Below are positions 36,001-50,567 of a stretch of 64,000 nucleotides of DNA, piece after piece. The stretch is taken from NCBI RefSeq assembly GCF_003073045.1, contig NC_037593.1, positions 20,978,964 to 21,042,963 of the forward strand. Direction: 5' to 3'. The position numbers and the translations under genes were made by a program. The notes under the pieces were generated by a model that was not told the DNA's origin, ran no database searches, and saw only the letters and a program-made list of their open reading frames with translations. The stretch's first letter is position 1. Every line of letters starts with the position of its first letter. This DNA is from Pomacea canaliculata (taxonomy: Eukaryota > Mollusca > Gastropoda > Architaenioglossa > Ampullariidae).

Positions 36001-39000
36001 AAATTTGCATATTTATCTCTTTTCTATGTTTCATCATCAGTGCAGAGAAATTGATATTTGATTATTTGTTAGTAGGATACATAGTTTATATTGCCTGCTT
36101 CGGTAGTTACACATTTTGTTTATAACAGCTTGGCCAGTTTTCTGATGATCGGCACTGCTCAAGGCTCAGAACTGTGTTTGCGCATCACCCTCCATCTCAG
36201 GTAAAGTTTATATTTCTTTTTCATAGATACCCCTCAGGAATACTGTGTGTTACATATATTTGATAAATGAGTAATTATTTTCTTGTAGGATACCATCATT
36301 GAAGTTATTGTGACTTCTAGTCTTTAAACTTACCTTTAATGTTAGAAATGAATTTTCCTTTATTTAATTATGAAAAATCATTATTCCTTGCAGATTCTTT
36401 ATGAACGAGGACAAATGTCACATAAAACTATACAGCTGATCAATGGACAGTCAGCAGCACTTAAAGAAGCACTTAGCTCAGGAAAGGAATTTTGGGATAG
36501 TTCAAAAACATTGAAGACTTTGTAGAAGAAAATTATTTCAGAGAAGATCAAGCTGATATTAAATGGCCAGAAACTTTAAAGAAAATGATGTCTGAAAGTG
36601 AGTGATTTTTACCTGATGTAAGAGTTTAGAGTAATTATTTTCCTTTTGCAGTTTTTTTAATATATATATATAATTTTTAAGATACAGTACAAATCTCCAG
36701 TCTTGAGCTAAATTTTGTCTACTACAGAACATCATAAATCCTTCAAGCTTTTCAATTTGCTTATTTTGAGAGGGAAAAAAAAGATTGATAAAGGTTGCAT
36801 GTTAAGAAAAAAAGCACAGTATAATGAAAATGTTAAACAGTATTATGTATTCGTCCAGGTGTTGCATTTTTTTCTTTATGAAGATGTACACCAAAAAATT
36901 ATAAATAACAGGATGGTCCTATTGATGTGTGCAGGTGATGCTCTAGGCTTAACAGCTTCTGACTCCTACGACCTTGCCGTTCGGTCTCTTGGTGCTGTGA
37001 CTTGGTGAGAATTTAATTGTGTCATCAGTCATCAATCATCAAGCTCAAATTCATTTTTTTGGGGCATATTCCCTACGATTTGCTTACCATTTGGAAATTT
37101 ACAAAATTTACTTAACATTGGAGTAAAGTAAAGCAAATCTGTCTTAAAGAGGCTTAATGACGGCAGAGAACAAGAGAAATAAAAGAAAATAGAAGAGTTC
37201 TTAGTCTTTGCAGGGAAAACAGAAAAAAGATTTTCCTATTATTTGTTTATTATTACAAGAAGAATTTTGAAATTGAGCTGCTTGGGAGAGTAACTTTTAC
37301 TGCAAAATGGAATTTCCTTCCTCTTTGTAAATGAAGTATTTTAAACATTAGTCTTCTGTGACCAGGTACTTGCAGTATTGTCTCATGGATCATGAGGTAC
37401 TGTCTATGAAGAAATTTGAAGAATATGAACCTCTAGACAAAGCACCTGTAAAAGTGCAGACAAGCTTCAACACATCTCAGCATTGTATGGTAAATATTGT
37501 GGTTTTCTTTTGCTTGTCTTTCTCTTTGCCTTTTTGGTATATATTTTGGTCCAGTCGCTTCTTCAGCAGACATTAGTTGTCATGGCATGTGAAAATTACA
37601 AGCTGAACTTTCACTGTGCAGCAGGAAAGAATGGTTTGATTCAGAGGAGGGAGGTGAGGTGCTTTTCAGTACAGATGGAAGCAGTGAAGCATGACCACTA
37701 GGGTATTGCTGCTACATTTGCTTCTTACCTTCCTCCACAGGTCAAACCAGTCTTTCCAGGAAGTTTAATCTATAACAGCACTAACTGCGACAGTCCCTGC
37801 GGTCACTTGTGGTTGATTAGTAGTGACCAATACTGCTAGAGCATGTTTATAGGTGTAGCATGCCATCATCCATTAGCATTTCTGTTGCATTCAAGTTTTT
37901 ACTCACTAGACACTACTTACACCATCTTATTCTGGATGCTGTTTACTTGTTTCTTCCCCTCTTCCCAGGTATTTGAGAACTGTACGTCTTAAAACCCACA
38001 AGTAGCTTTTAAGCTTTGGACTATTCTACAAACTTTCTGTCAGTCAGTGATATGTGGATAGGAGAGACTTCATGTGATAAATCATTTTTCTAAAAATTCA
38101 TCATTGTTATCAAAATGCTTTTCATGAATGTTGTCCAGACCTTACTTAGTTCATGCTCATTTATCATTGGATTTGTACAGACTGAATGTGTGTCTGAACA
38201 TAGTATCTTGTGGTATCAGTTATTTATTTCAATTGTGTCCTTCAGGTTCTTGATGGCGTTTCTCTATCTAATTTAGAGATCATAAAAAATGCAGTCACAG
38301 GTGGAACAGAAGGCACTCTTCTGGAACAGTTGGATACTTGCTCAACACCTTTTGGTAACTTTGCAAGCTATGTCTAAACTTAAATCAGGCCTCAGGGTTT
38401 CATTTCTTTTAAGTTTATAGAATTGTGTTTTACCTGTATTTTTCTTAGTGATACACTAGTCTTTATCTGTACTTGTTAACTATTTACCATTTACCTTCTT
38501 TTGCTACTCTTTCTCTTTGACAGCATTTCAACCAGACATTATTTTCTGTGCAATACTACCATGAGCTTAAGTTACAATCTGACTTCTTTTTCTTGTCATG
38601 TTTCAGTGGGTTCATTATTTGTAACTGTAGCTACAACCTTGACCTACACACATAGGACTTGTATGAAGGGTTGTTTTGTGAAAAATTAGACTTGATAACC
38701 TTGGTTAGATTAAAATATTCACTGAGACATGGTTAATAAAATCATTAATTGCTCATATTGTCTCCCTTTTCCATTTTTTTTTTTTGGACCTCTAAGTCTG
38801 TACAGTGTGTACTTCAGTTTCTAAAATTCGGTTTGTTTAGGCAAGCGTCTTCTGGTACAGTGGTTATGTGCCCCACTATGCCAGCCAGCCGCCATCAATG
38901 ACAGATTAGATGCTGTTGAGGCTCTAATGGAAATGCAGGAGTTAGCAACTGAGGCAACAGATGCACTTAAAAAGATACCTGACCTTGAGAGACTCCTAAG

Positions 39001-42000
39001 CCGGTGAGTCTACTGATGAAGTGAAGTCAGGAACCACAGTAATAGTAGCTGAAATAGTTTTATGTATGTGTGAATGAGGCATATTTACACATGTACATGA
39101 GGAAGTGAGAAGGTTGTGTCTGTCATTAAAACTGCTAGATCCTGTCAGAATAGATTGTATATATAGCAACAGGATACTTTAAATGAATTAATTGTTGCAA
39201 AATGGATATATGTTCCTTTCATTTCACCACTTACCATTCTGCTAAGGTGATGAAAGAAGTAAAGAAAGAACTTTGCTTTTATTAAAGCATTTCTTTTTTC
39301 AACTTTACCAGACGACCCAACTGTTGGTTGTAGCCCCTAAGCTCCTAATAGTTGGGTCATCTGATCTCTGGTAAGTATCAAAGAAAGACAATTTACTTGA
39401 AAAATTTCATAGGCTAAAGATACCAGAATGCAGCTTTTTAACATTGCTGTGAATGGAACATCAAATAGTTGTTATTCTGTACCACTTGAAGTTGACAGTT
39501 TATATTATGATGTGGAAACTGTCATCTTTTCTGTATGATTTACTGATTCAGAATTCATAGCCTGGGTTCACTAAAGCAAAAGTCTTCTCATCCAGCTGAA
39601 CGGGCCATTCTTTATGAGGAAACTCAGTACAGGTCAGTAAAATGACATTCAGAATTTATCTTGTGAGACAATTGTGGTAATATCCTCATGATAGCTGTCT
39701 TGTGATTATGATGTCTTGTAATAACTGTTGTCATTGTACAGCAAACGCAAGATTGAGGACTTTCTGGCGACTGTTGGAGGATTTAAGGTTGGCCTGAAGA
39801 TTTCTGACAAGTTTACACAGCAGGCAAAAGATTGCAAGTGAGATAAATTTCTGTTACTGTGTTTGCTCTGTAAAAGCTTGTGTTCCTTGATTGTCCTTTG
39901 AGTTCCTTGGATATTATAATATTAGCATGTTTACAAGAGTGATACCAATCCTGCAAGCATGCAACACACTCTCACACATTTAAATGCACATATGCAGTCC
40001 CCCACCCACATGATTATGTAGAGAAAAGTGTTGGTAGCTGGGATTTGAAGCTGCCATTAGGCCAGTGTTGGAACATGAGGCAGCTGCACATAAACATATA
40101 CACATATATAATTTTTAGTTGGTATGTCTTGGGGTTTTTATTTTCCTTGTGATAAACCCTGTAACCCTTATGTCCATCTGTAAGCAAAGTGCATAACAGA
40201 CATTAATTTTAAATGGGTGCTGGCCTTTTATAGAAATTTGCTGTTTCTTGCAGTTCTAAACTGTTAAGAAAAACAGTATTGTTGGATTCCAAGGCTTCTG
40301 ATGGTGGCTTCCCAGACATCACAGAAGACTTGGCTTTTTTTGATGTAAGTTGCAATTTGTATTTTCTTTTATTTCCCTATTTTTACTTAGTATTTTTTCA
40401 GTTTTAGGATTGAAAAGCAAATGTAATTATGCATTAGATCTAGAACCTTGTAAAGGGGAGGGAATTTTGTTACCAGGGTTTAGTGATGTGACCTGCACAC
40501 AGTAAACTGCAGTTTATTGGCTGAGCATTTGCAGATATGCACCATTGATGTAGAATATCCCCAAAACTATTGTAGCAATGATTTATTTAATGGCACTTGT
40601 AACTTCTTATTATGTAGCACTGGATTATGCGCTGTTGGTAGTAGCTCTTCCAGAAATATTTATTAATTGCTTTCAGAATGCATTTGATCATGCAAAAGCT
40701 CGCAAAGATGGTGTTATCATACCCAGTAAAGGTAAGCTTTAAAGATATTTCTTAAAAGATGTAAGAGTGTGGTAATAAAATCTTTGTTCCTCAAAAGATA
40801 TGCATTTTACATTTTCATTACATTAGTATGCTATGAGACAAAATTTGTTCAGTACTTCAGCAAGGCCAGGTCAACGGTCAAAAGGGCTATGAATGTGGAA
40901 AAGAGAAGGTAGCAGGAGACGGATAAGGTGGATGAGACCTGGATTTTTTTTTTGCTCCTAAGGTGTGGACAAGGAATATGACAAAGCAATGAAAGACATC
41001 CAGCACCTGGAGGCACAGTTACAGGAATATCTTGAGCAGCAGCGACAGCGGTTAGGCTGTAAGGTGAGAGGACTGGTGTGTGAGTCTTTAGGTTAGACAA
41101 GGTGCCTGAGCTGGTTAACTGTGTTGGGCTTTAGTTTAGACTGTCAGATGAATGAACTGGATTGATGTGTGCTTGTCTTTAGACAAGGTTGCAAGGTTAA
41201 TGAACTGGATTATAGGTTAAGGCTGTTAAGTGAATGAACTGAATTGTGTAAAATTTTTACATTATATTATATGGTAAATAAATGGGATTGATATGTTCAG
41301 TTTTTACATTAGACAGTAAGGTAAATGAATGAGATTGATATATTCAGTCTTTCAGACTGGTGTTTCTTGCCAAACTCATCATCTCTCATGCTCTCCTACC
41401 TGTCTTGTTGACAGTCATGTGGTGCATTAGTCATGTGTTTGTTACTAATACAAATACAGTGAGGAGCAGGTGTCATATGGTTAGAGCTCATCACAGGCTG
41501 AATTTTCATGGCTCACTGTAAAATAAGTTTCCTACGCTCCTGGCTTCCCTTTACATGGCAGCATAAATTTTTAAAAGATGATGCTTGTTTTTTTTTTTTT
41601 AAGAATGATAGAAAATATGCAGAAAATCATTGTTTCTGTAGGGTATAGTCTACTGGGGGACTGGCAAAAACAGGTTTCAAATGGAAGTGCCAGAAGCCGC
41701 TTTGAAGCATGTTCCAGAAGAGTATGAATTGATGTCTTCTAAAAAAGGAGCCAAGCGGTACCGCACCTCCACCATTGAGGCTGTATTGGTGGACCTGACA
41801 GACGCAGAAGAAAAGAAGGATGCAGCTTTGAAGGACATCATGCGGAGAATCTTCCACAGCTTTGATGAAAGGTGAAGATGATTAAAGTTGCAGAATTGAT
41901 ATTAACAGACAGAACAAGAGCTTTGTTGCCTGTTTTCTTATTTCATTTATTTTAGTTGTTGATTGCCTACTTATTTAAAAGGCATGAGACTGGTTGCCCA

Positions 42001-45000
42001 TTGATCCTACAAAAGGTATTGTCACTTGTCAGTATTGTACTTTTTTCCAGGTATGCAAAATGGAACACAGTTGTTGCTTGTCTCTCAGTCTTGGATATAC
42101 TTTCAAGTCTGGCACGATACAGTCGTTGCAGTGAAAGTAGCATGTGTCGTCCAAAGTTCTTTTTGCCAATAATAGAAGAAAGGTAACTTTTACTAGCACA
42201 GGTTCCTGTAATTATTTTCAGGTTCCTGTAGTTAATTATCTCTTGAAAAACAAAGCTATATCATTTGTTACTAATAGCACAACATAACATAGGAAAATAT
42301 CAAGGACACTTTTAGGTGACAATATTTAATTAGTTATTAGTTATATTAGTATTAATAGATATAAAGCATCTTTCTCTGAAACCAAAGTTTAAGTAGTTAC
42401 ATATCATTGCAGAATTACATATTAAGATTTTGATCTTATTTCCTACAGCCTTTTCTGGAAATTCGAAATGGTCAACATCCATGCATAAGTCGTACAGTTG
42501 TTTCCAGTGACTTCATTCCAAATGACACAGTGATTGGCACTGAATATGTAAGTTCGCCTTCTTCCATTCCATATTTAAGAGACTTTATGGTATGGTGCAA
42601 GGTCATCATTTTGTGATATGTCTAGGCAGAATTTTTGCCTCCTCTCTACTATGGATACTAAGATGATGCACCTATCTGTTTGCATGTGTATTGATCATGG
42701 ACCATGAAGGATGAAGATGAAGTAAGCAGTCCCCGAAGTCATGTTGTCATGGTGACAGGACCAAATATGGGTGGAAAATCCACCTTGATGCGACAGACTG
42801 GTCTGATAGTGGTGTTAGCTCAACTGGTGAGTTTCTTCATGGTGTGAATGAGATTTTTTTCCTCCATTCTCTTGTCTGGAGAATTGTAGAGGCTGATTTT
42901 GGTCCGGCAAGTGAATGATCTAGCCATCACCCGCATGTGAGCAAGAGGGAGAGATAAGAGTATGTGTGTGTTTGTGTAAAGGGGCTTGTGCAATCTTTTC
43001 TTCTTTTTCCTCTGTACACCTGTAAGGAATTAAGTTGCTGCTTATGCTCGATCTAGTTTGAATGCTTTATCAGATTTAGTTTGAATGTTTTTTCAGTAAT
43101 CTATAGCTGTAAACATTTTTTGGTGCAATTACTGAGTGTGAAACCTATTTTGCAGGGATGTTATGTTCCAGCAGAAAAGTGCTGCCTCACACCTGTTGAT
43201 CGAATTTTCACTAGGCTTGGGGCCAGTGACAGAATAATGGCAGGTAATTATGTTAGACCAGTTTGAGTTATTGCATCATTTTCTTCCCTTTTGTGTTTGC
43301 TGTGTGAGAAACAAAAATATTGATTCGTTGAAAAAAACCCCACTAGAAACTATGTTTAAAGAATATCATCTTTATTAAATCATTTCAGAAATTATTCTCT
43401 TTGTTAACGAGCTCTTACTTTTCTCATGAGTAATACTGATAATTAGAGTTGTCGTTTTGAGGACATGAAATATGCAGCGTATTTTATATACATTTTTGTT
43501 TTCTTCATTCTTTGATAACCAGGAGAAAGCACCTTCTTTGTAGAGCTGAGTGAGACATCTGCCATATTGCAGCATGCAACAGAGCACTCGCTGGTACTGA
43601 TGGATGAGTTAGGTAAGCAGCTTAAACAGAAAATGCAAAGAAACAATCCAGGCAAAGAAAACTCAAAAGACAGGATTACTTGAATTGCCATCTGACGGTC
43701 ATTTTATTGCTTCCTTGACTATATTTACATGCTACAAAGTATGGGAATAGTACAGTATATTCACTGATAGCTCAGCACATCATTCTGTGTTAATGGTTTA
43801 TCAAAGGTAGTGTTTCACTACAGTGTGGAATTTAGAATGGCAATTTAATACAGATCAAGGACTTCAGCCACCATCCTTCACATTCCATTCATTACCTGCT
43901 GTTGTCTAAACTTTCTTAGGTCATTTTTAAGAATTTATGTATTAAAGAGCATTTGTGCATTTTCTTGCTGGGTAACAAGTTCAATGCATTACATAAAAGA
44001 ACACAATATAATTGGAGAATTAGGTGATAGCCATGGTGTCAGGGGACAATGGATGCCAAGATTTTTCTATCCAGTCTTTGTGTTGCTCCTGCACAGTTCA
44101 GAATTTCAGCCATGGTTTAGGTTTATACACTATAAAAGCATTGTTATCAGGTGGTGACACTACAACTTTACGTATACATTCAGTGGGTAAGAAGGATGTG
44201 CTTACTCCATATCTAAAGAAGAAAAGTGTGCACATATACATAATAATCTCAATTGTATTCTAACAGCAATGTCTTGAGATGTTGGCAGTATTCAGATGAA
44301 AAATTATTTTTAGCATAAATTTAATTCCAGGTCGAGGGACTGCTACATATGATGGCACAGCCATTGCTTATGCAGTTGTCAAGGAACTATCAGAAAGCCT
44401 GCATTGCCGATCTCTTTTCTCCACACATTACCACTCACTTGTAGACCAGTTTTCACATGATGAAAATGTCCGAACTGGCCATATGGTAATGCATACTTAC
44501 TATGATTCTAGTGTTTTATCATTCAATAGCATTTACTTAAGTTATCCGTCCTTTGTACGGATAATCTTTGCTTGGACTGTCAGAGTTTGTGCTGTCTGCT
44601 AGAATGTGCATACTTTCTAAATGACCTAATTTTTCTGCAGGCATGCATGGTGGAGAATGAAGATGGAGATGACCCATCACAGGAAACAATTACATTTCTG
44701 TACAAGTTTGTGAAAGGAGCATGCCCTAAGAGCTATGGTTTCAATGCTGCACGACTGGCTAGCATTCCAGAAGAGGTATAGACAAAGTGAAATGTTGTAA
44801 AGGACCTTTTCTTAATTGAAAAAAAAAAAGTTAAATTCCTGTGAGGAAGCCTTAAGTTAAAAAGAAAACGTGAAAGTCTTGTAGCCTTGGTATTTATTGC
44901 TTGTTGGGAGGGGTGTGGCAAGGGGAGATTTCGAGTCAAGTTGGTCCAGGGGAACATCAGACTAGCCACCTTGTCTAAAAAGCACTCACTGCAAGGCTGT

Positions 45001-45487
45001 AGTTACTGGTTATTTTATTGTTGTTATTGGTTAGCTTTTTTTTTCTTTTTTACTATATGATGCTGACAATCTGAATTCTTACAGGTGATCAGGTGTGCTA
45101 TTGCAAAGTCTAGAGAGTTTGAATTGACAGTTGAACATCTCCATGCAATCAGGTAAAATAAATGGCTACAAGTAGTTAGCTAACAAGGTGGACATATAAA
45201 TTGCAGCAGCTGTTAATTTGTTTTTGTTTTCTTCCCATTTTATGCATGGGATTATGCCAGAGTTGTAAGGTGGGACTTGTGGAAATATTCTGCTACAGCT
45301 ACATCTGACATTGCTAATTTTCACATTTTTCTGTATCTGGTTTTTGCACTTTTATTTATGGGTCTTTGTATATTATTTGAAGCTATTTTATGGTGCAAGT
45401 GTCATGTGTATTTTCAGGAAGCTCTGGAATGGCACATGTCAAAATATTAAGGAAGTGCTGCAAGAGGCTTGTCATGTCGTAAATTAA
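30057..45487 (+). CDS. MSH6: MSH6, MutS-alpha mismatch-recognition subunit
   Basis: There are 35 exons (first 30057-30273; then 30686-30860, 31530-31747, 32099-32166, 32370-32487, 32852-32967, 33105-33251, 33566-33651, 34089-34176, 34373-34432, 34781-34854, 35168-35304, 35534-35670, 35841-35906, 36129-36200, 36394-36597, 36935-37004, 37366-37489, 38246-38354, 38841-39003, 39552-39632, 39742-39837, 40254-40344, 40677-40731, 40963-41063, 41642-41871, 42051-42182, 42449-42547, 42710-42826, 43156-43243, 43523-43612, 44331-44485, 44641-44775, 45085-45152, 45418-45487). They total about 1350 codons against 1360 in human MSH6. N-terminal GNTLLSYF is PIP-box-like (PCNA binding). PWWP domain: [10 protein letters not shown], in exon 2. 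Mismatch-contacting Phe-x-Glu: GKFYEFFH, in exon 11. Walker [15 protein letters not shown], about residue 1130. Walker [13 protein letters not shown]-loop: STHYHSL. With MSH2 it recognises mismatches and small loops in the nucleus. The printed frame fails at exons 11 and 16 and at two junctions (12/13 and 27/28). Confidence 0.96.
31255..31450 (+). repeat. Possible SINE remnant in MSH6 intron 2
   Basis: The segment with CCTGGTGGTGAGTGTGGTCA, AGAACAGAAGGTAGCAG and GGGTACCTGATTTGTTAG is less AT-rich than the surrounding intron and recalls degenerate tRNA-derived elements. The B-box region is poor and no target duplications are visible, so this remains weak. Confidence 0.3.
39305..39374. ncRNA. 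70-nt foldback hairpin in MSH6 intron 20
   Basis: The left arm CAGACGACCCAACTGTTGG (39309-39327) pairs with the right arm CTAATAGTTGGGTCATCTG (39345-39363). There are 16 Watson-Crick pairs of 19; on the plus strand two of the other three are G-U and one is C-A. The loop is about 17 nt. Outside the stem, TTACC and GGTAA can add pairs across a bulge. The size and pairing resemble a pre-miRNA or a tiny foldback transposon relic. Nothing shows that it is expressed. Confidence 0.5.
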
Positions 45488-48400
45488 GCTATCAAAGCTG
45501 AAAATGACCTGTCATAGAAGGCTTCAAGTTCTTGAGGACCTGAGGATGTACTTGGACTTGTTAAATCTGTTGCACCCCTTTCATCACACCCAGTTCCACT
45601 TGAATTTAATTTTTGTGCTGTGCAGGCATTCATATCCTTTTTGACAGGAAGTTAGAGATGATAATAGTTGAACAATCTGCATAACTAGTTAACTGAATTC
45701 CTCTTAGGCTTTTCGGATCTTGTAAGGCAAAACAGCAATTAAGGTAAAGTACATCACACCCAAGCACTTGACCCTTTAAGTCACCATCATCAACACAGTG
45801 CGATTATGTAGCACCAACTTTTTGGTTGAATTCAAACAAGATTTCCTTTCTAGTAGCCATTTCGCAAGTCTTAAGTGTAAATGAGGCTGTTTAAAAAACA
45901 GTATTGTTTTCTTTGAATATGCAAATCTTTTTTTTTTTTTAATTTCTAGCATTTTAAAATCTTATGAGCGGCAGCTAAATATCTCCCTCTTGTAGTAGTC
46001 TCCCATTTATTCATTTTGTGCTTAATGCTCAAAAGATTTGCTCTGTTTTAAATATTAGAGCTGCCCTGTAAATATGACAGTTTGCAGCTTTTTGTTTGGA
46101 CTATTGTTGAAAGCATCTAAACTGAATTAAAAAAAATTTCATTCAGCTGTATGATTTCAAAATGTTTGTAAAATAATGTGAAAGAATTTTGTGTGGAGGT
46201 GTGCTTTTGCATATGCAGAAAAATACCATATAGTTTTCTTTGCACTACAACCGTGCATTAGTCTACTTTTTAAATCATCTCTGCCCTGTCAGGATTTTTT
46301 GGGAGGGGAGAGGGGGATGAGTGAGTCATTCCTGCTGTTTTTAACCATGACTTATTATGTGGGAATAATCAAATTTTACAGAAAAATTGAGCTTTCGAGA
46401 AAATTTAAAGACAATTCAAGTGAGGTAACACTTAAGCTCTGCTAGATTTACTTGTGAGATTCTATTTTGGCTGTTAGCTCAGTAAACCGATGCTTCTGTC
46501 TGTCCATTGGTTTTATGAAGATCGCATTACTGCCCATCCTATTCAAAGTGTACTCAGTACCAATATTTCTCCAAACTAATCCTTGTTTTGCCTGTGCTAG
46601 AGGCAGAAAAAGCAGAATTTGCTGTTTACTGCTTATGGCTAGATTATAACATGATCATTCATGAAGCACTATGTGCACAAAGACACTGTCATACTGAACA
46701 GAAAAAGAAAGAAGCTAAACAAAATTCATCTTTAACATTAACTTCAAGATTATCACAATTCTCATGCAATGCATATATATTTTTATTAATAAGCCCCATT
46801 GATTGGAAAAAAAAAATACAGAAAATTTTGTTTTGTAAACAATGCCAACTGCATTTTCAGCTCATCAACATGCCACAAACTTTCTTGTGAATGTTGGTGC
46901 ACAATGAGCTAGATATGCTGCGCAAAACACTGACTAGTTTTTCAAATGTATATTTAAATATTGGCCACAATTGAACCAGTTTTACACTTTCTTCAATTTC
47001 TCTGTTATAAAGTTTGCAAGGCTAATCAGAAGACAAAATAGGATGAATACCTCACATTTAACCAAAGACATGAGTCAAAGCAACATCTTTGCTGTTGCCA
47101 GCAAATAAACCAAAACTGTATGAGAATGTTACAATCGACAAGATGTATGAGTATGTTACAGATGACAAGTGTTTCACAGCTAGCCAGCTCCACCATGCCA
47201 GACCAGCAGTATGTTATGCCAATAATATTCCACTGGAGAATTTTTTTATGATAAAAGTTTTTTCTCCCCTAATTTCCATTTTTCTCAAACACAACCAGGC
47301 TAAAAAGTGCTAAAACATAATATCTGAGGAGTGGTTCCCAAACAATTTTGGAAGCCTACAAATCATGTTGGTCATTTTCCATCAGTCTGCCATTTTAATA
47401 TTTAAGTAATCCATTTTTTTCTAAATTTCTGGTCTGTTCCTCATCCTCCTACAATTCATTGACATAAACTGCAGCATTTTTTTTACACTTCTCTGTGTTA
47501 ACTAAAAACTTTAGCAAACATCCCTCAGAACAACCTTTATAAACTTCTTTCTCAACAGAACCGAACTCAGTAGACACATAACATGCCAAAACCATTCCCT
47601 CAAAACGAGAGAAAGTTTTAAAAAAAGAAACCACATAAACCTCCAATTAACTTTGCATACCACCACATAAAACAATGAGTTCATAAAAGATATCAGACAA
47701 AAAGTTAAAATATCTAATTTACTAAAGCTGCATGTGCCATCTGAAGAAATATGTAATAGTTGTGTTCAATTAAAACGGCCATCATGTGAGAAAATGTTTT
47801 AATTATTTTCCTGGCACTTGCTGTCTTTTAGTTGCTTTGTGAAAAGAGAGAAATGCAATCACAAAGCATTCTGACTTGGTCTACTGTTCAGATCCTTATA
47901 GTTAAGGCTTTTTTCCATGAAGTGGACAAACGTTTTTCAATTACGGTGTTCGACTGAACTGTAAAGTGTTAAAAAGCATAATGTACAGAGACCATTCACC
48001 AATGAGATGGAATGCTGTCTTCAGCAAATTTATAAATTTTCCATTATAATAAAATCTGATGACATTTGAATCAAGTGGATTGCACTTATGTAGAAAGCAT
48101 GTTCAAGCAGGACATTTGGATGCGTTCAAGTCACCCCTGAGCTGGGATCTTGTTTGGCTCACAAGTACTTATCAGACTGAATATTAGCTCCACAACACTT
48201 CTGCAGCAAAGAGAGCTTTCCAGCTTCTTATGACTTTATATCATTTCTGTGGTTTATCACTGAGCATGCCCATGTATCTTGCTATGGAACCCAACTTAAC
48301 TTTCTTGAAATGTTGCTCCAAATCATATAAGGCATAAACTATCTAAATAGCACTGACAGACTTCAGTAAGCATATGCATATGCATGCTTACACATACTTC

Positions 48401-50560
48401 TGCATCCACTTTTAGTGAATAACAGAAAAGTGTATGATCATTAGATTCCTACAAGTATCAAGAAAGGCATCCATATACATGTATACAGTATATATAATAT
48501 ACATGTATACAATAACTTGTAACATCTGTAACAAAGCGGATTTAGATAAGTCTGACATCAAGAGGTGTACACACAATCAAATATCAGAAATAAGTGTTGC
48601 CCATTTACACTATAGTTCTTGTGTGACCTTTGGTCACTGCCTGTTATCACAACAGTATTCAGCATTACATAGCAAATAAACCATTGTATTGTGAGAAATT
48701 TTTAAGCCTGGCCATTATTTAGCATAAGGAACAATGAAACATACATGAATTTCCAATTACCTTGCCAATCCATCCAACAACTGGACGAATCTCCCAAATG
48801 TACGCATACAGAGAGGATTTAGGAACATCAGTACTATGCCTATAAAACTAATTTGATTTCATAAATGAGCCACAGCTTACAATCACAAGTTTTTTTTTTA
48901 AACAAGTGATGCAAAGAACTAACTATATGGTGGTACCTCAGCACTCAGACTTGCTTTGTGCTTGAACATTTTGGTTCTTGACCAATATTTCTAAGAGAAT
49001 TCTGCTTTGGCGCTTGACCATTTGCTCTGCATTGACTATTGTGCTAAAACCTGTATGAGACATCAAGCTTACCTGTCTTGATGCTATGTTCACAATCTTG
49101 TTGGACTGTTTACATATATATATGATATGTATACAGTCATCATGGCACCAAAGAAACTTTCTAAAGGGAAGGAAAGAGGTAAACAGTAAGAAATAACTGA
49201 ATTAAAAAAAGGAACAGAACATTACCAAGCATGAGTATGGCATTCATGTGCCAGAATTACCCCTTCAGTATGGCATGGTTAAGCCCATGATATTGACAAT
49301 GATTAAAAAAAAATCATTAAAGCAGCTGATGTAGAAAAGGGTAAAAATGGTAACAAGGCAAAGATCTCAAATAACAGAAGAGATGAAATTATTATTGCTG
49401 TGGATAAATGAAAAATATAGCTTGAAACAAACCAATCTTATATGCCACACTATAAAATACTATGAATGACACAAGCTATTGTTAGGATTGGAACCAATTA
49501 AACAGATAGACATTATTTCTTACAATGAAAAAGTGCTAAGCACTCAAGCAGGTCTTCCAAAATGGAATGAGGGTGAGCGCTGAGGTAACACTCATAAAAT
49601 AGCAATGACATACCATAATACCATGAGTTACTTTGCTTTCATAAGAATAACACTGCAGAACTTAACAGGCACATCCCAAAAATATGCTAATTTCCACAAT
49701 AAATAAGAAATGCAAAGTATATAAAATGCATGTCATAAGCTGCGACATCTTTGATTCACTGCTAAATAGCTCAAATATAGCTCACTGAGCTTCATCAGAA
49801 TTTACATTTGATGTGGTAATGACCATTGTTTTAATTTGCACAACAGTAGCAGTGTTTAGACTTGTACATTTGCTTTTACTATTTGTCAGTCAGGAAGCAG
49901 GCCTTTCTGGCACAAGCCACTTTCAAGATCATTTACTGCATCAAGACAGTGTCATAAAATCCCCGATATATCCTCAAAATAATGAATTTTTTAATGCACA
50001 GGAATCAACTGTTCAAAAAGAAAAATACTAATTATAGCAGAACTAGTTTTTTTTTTTTTAAATGGTGTAACTAACAGCAACACTGATGAGATAAAATTCA
50101 ACTGTAAAAACTGTATGCTGAGATGCTGCACCTCAGGAGATGACTTAAAGAGGTTAAAAGGGTTGTCCTCTCAATGGGGACTAAGGTGTTAGGGACCTCA
50201 CTTCTTGGGGCCAGCAATTTGTAAGGGGCGTGCCCATCTCTCCCTGACCCTGGAATCCTGATAGCTGGGGTGACTGGGTGAAGTTTGCTGCACCACACAG
50301 GTTAAATCACAATTAGCAAGCAAATGCCAGGATAATCAGGAAAAGAAGTATGTTGCTGATGGACACAGCATTACACACTTCCAAGGAAACTAAGATATGC
50401 TGATGCCAGCTAATGCCTTGTGGCCAAGAATACAGTTCTTCTGGTGCACTGCCTAGCATTTGCCATGAGTCTATAATAGCGTGTAAGATTCAAGGTGATC
50501 ACACAAACTTCAAAAAAGACAGCTCCTCATATCATGCAGACATTGAGAAAGTTCAGCAGT
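45488..50560. other. MSH6 3' UTR and intergenic sequence
   Basis: AT-rich sequence without a supported gene. Candidate poly-A hexamers occur near 47103 and 48674, but none is close to the MSH6 stop, so the 3' UTR length is unknown. A GC-richer insert at about 50140-50300 (CTCACTTCTTGGGGCCAGC, GGGGCGTGCCCATCTCTCC) stands out and looks like an interspersed repeat that I cannot name. Confidence 0.45.
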
Positions 50561-50567
50561 ACTCATC

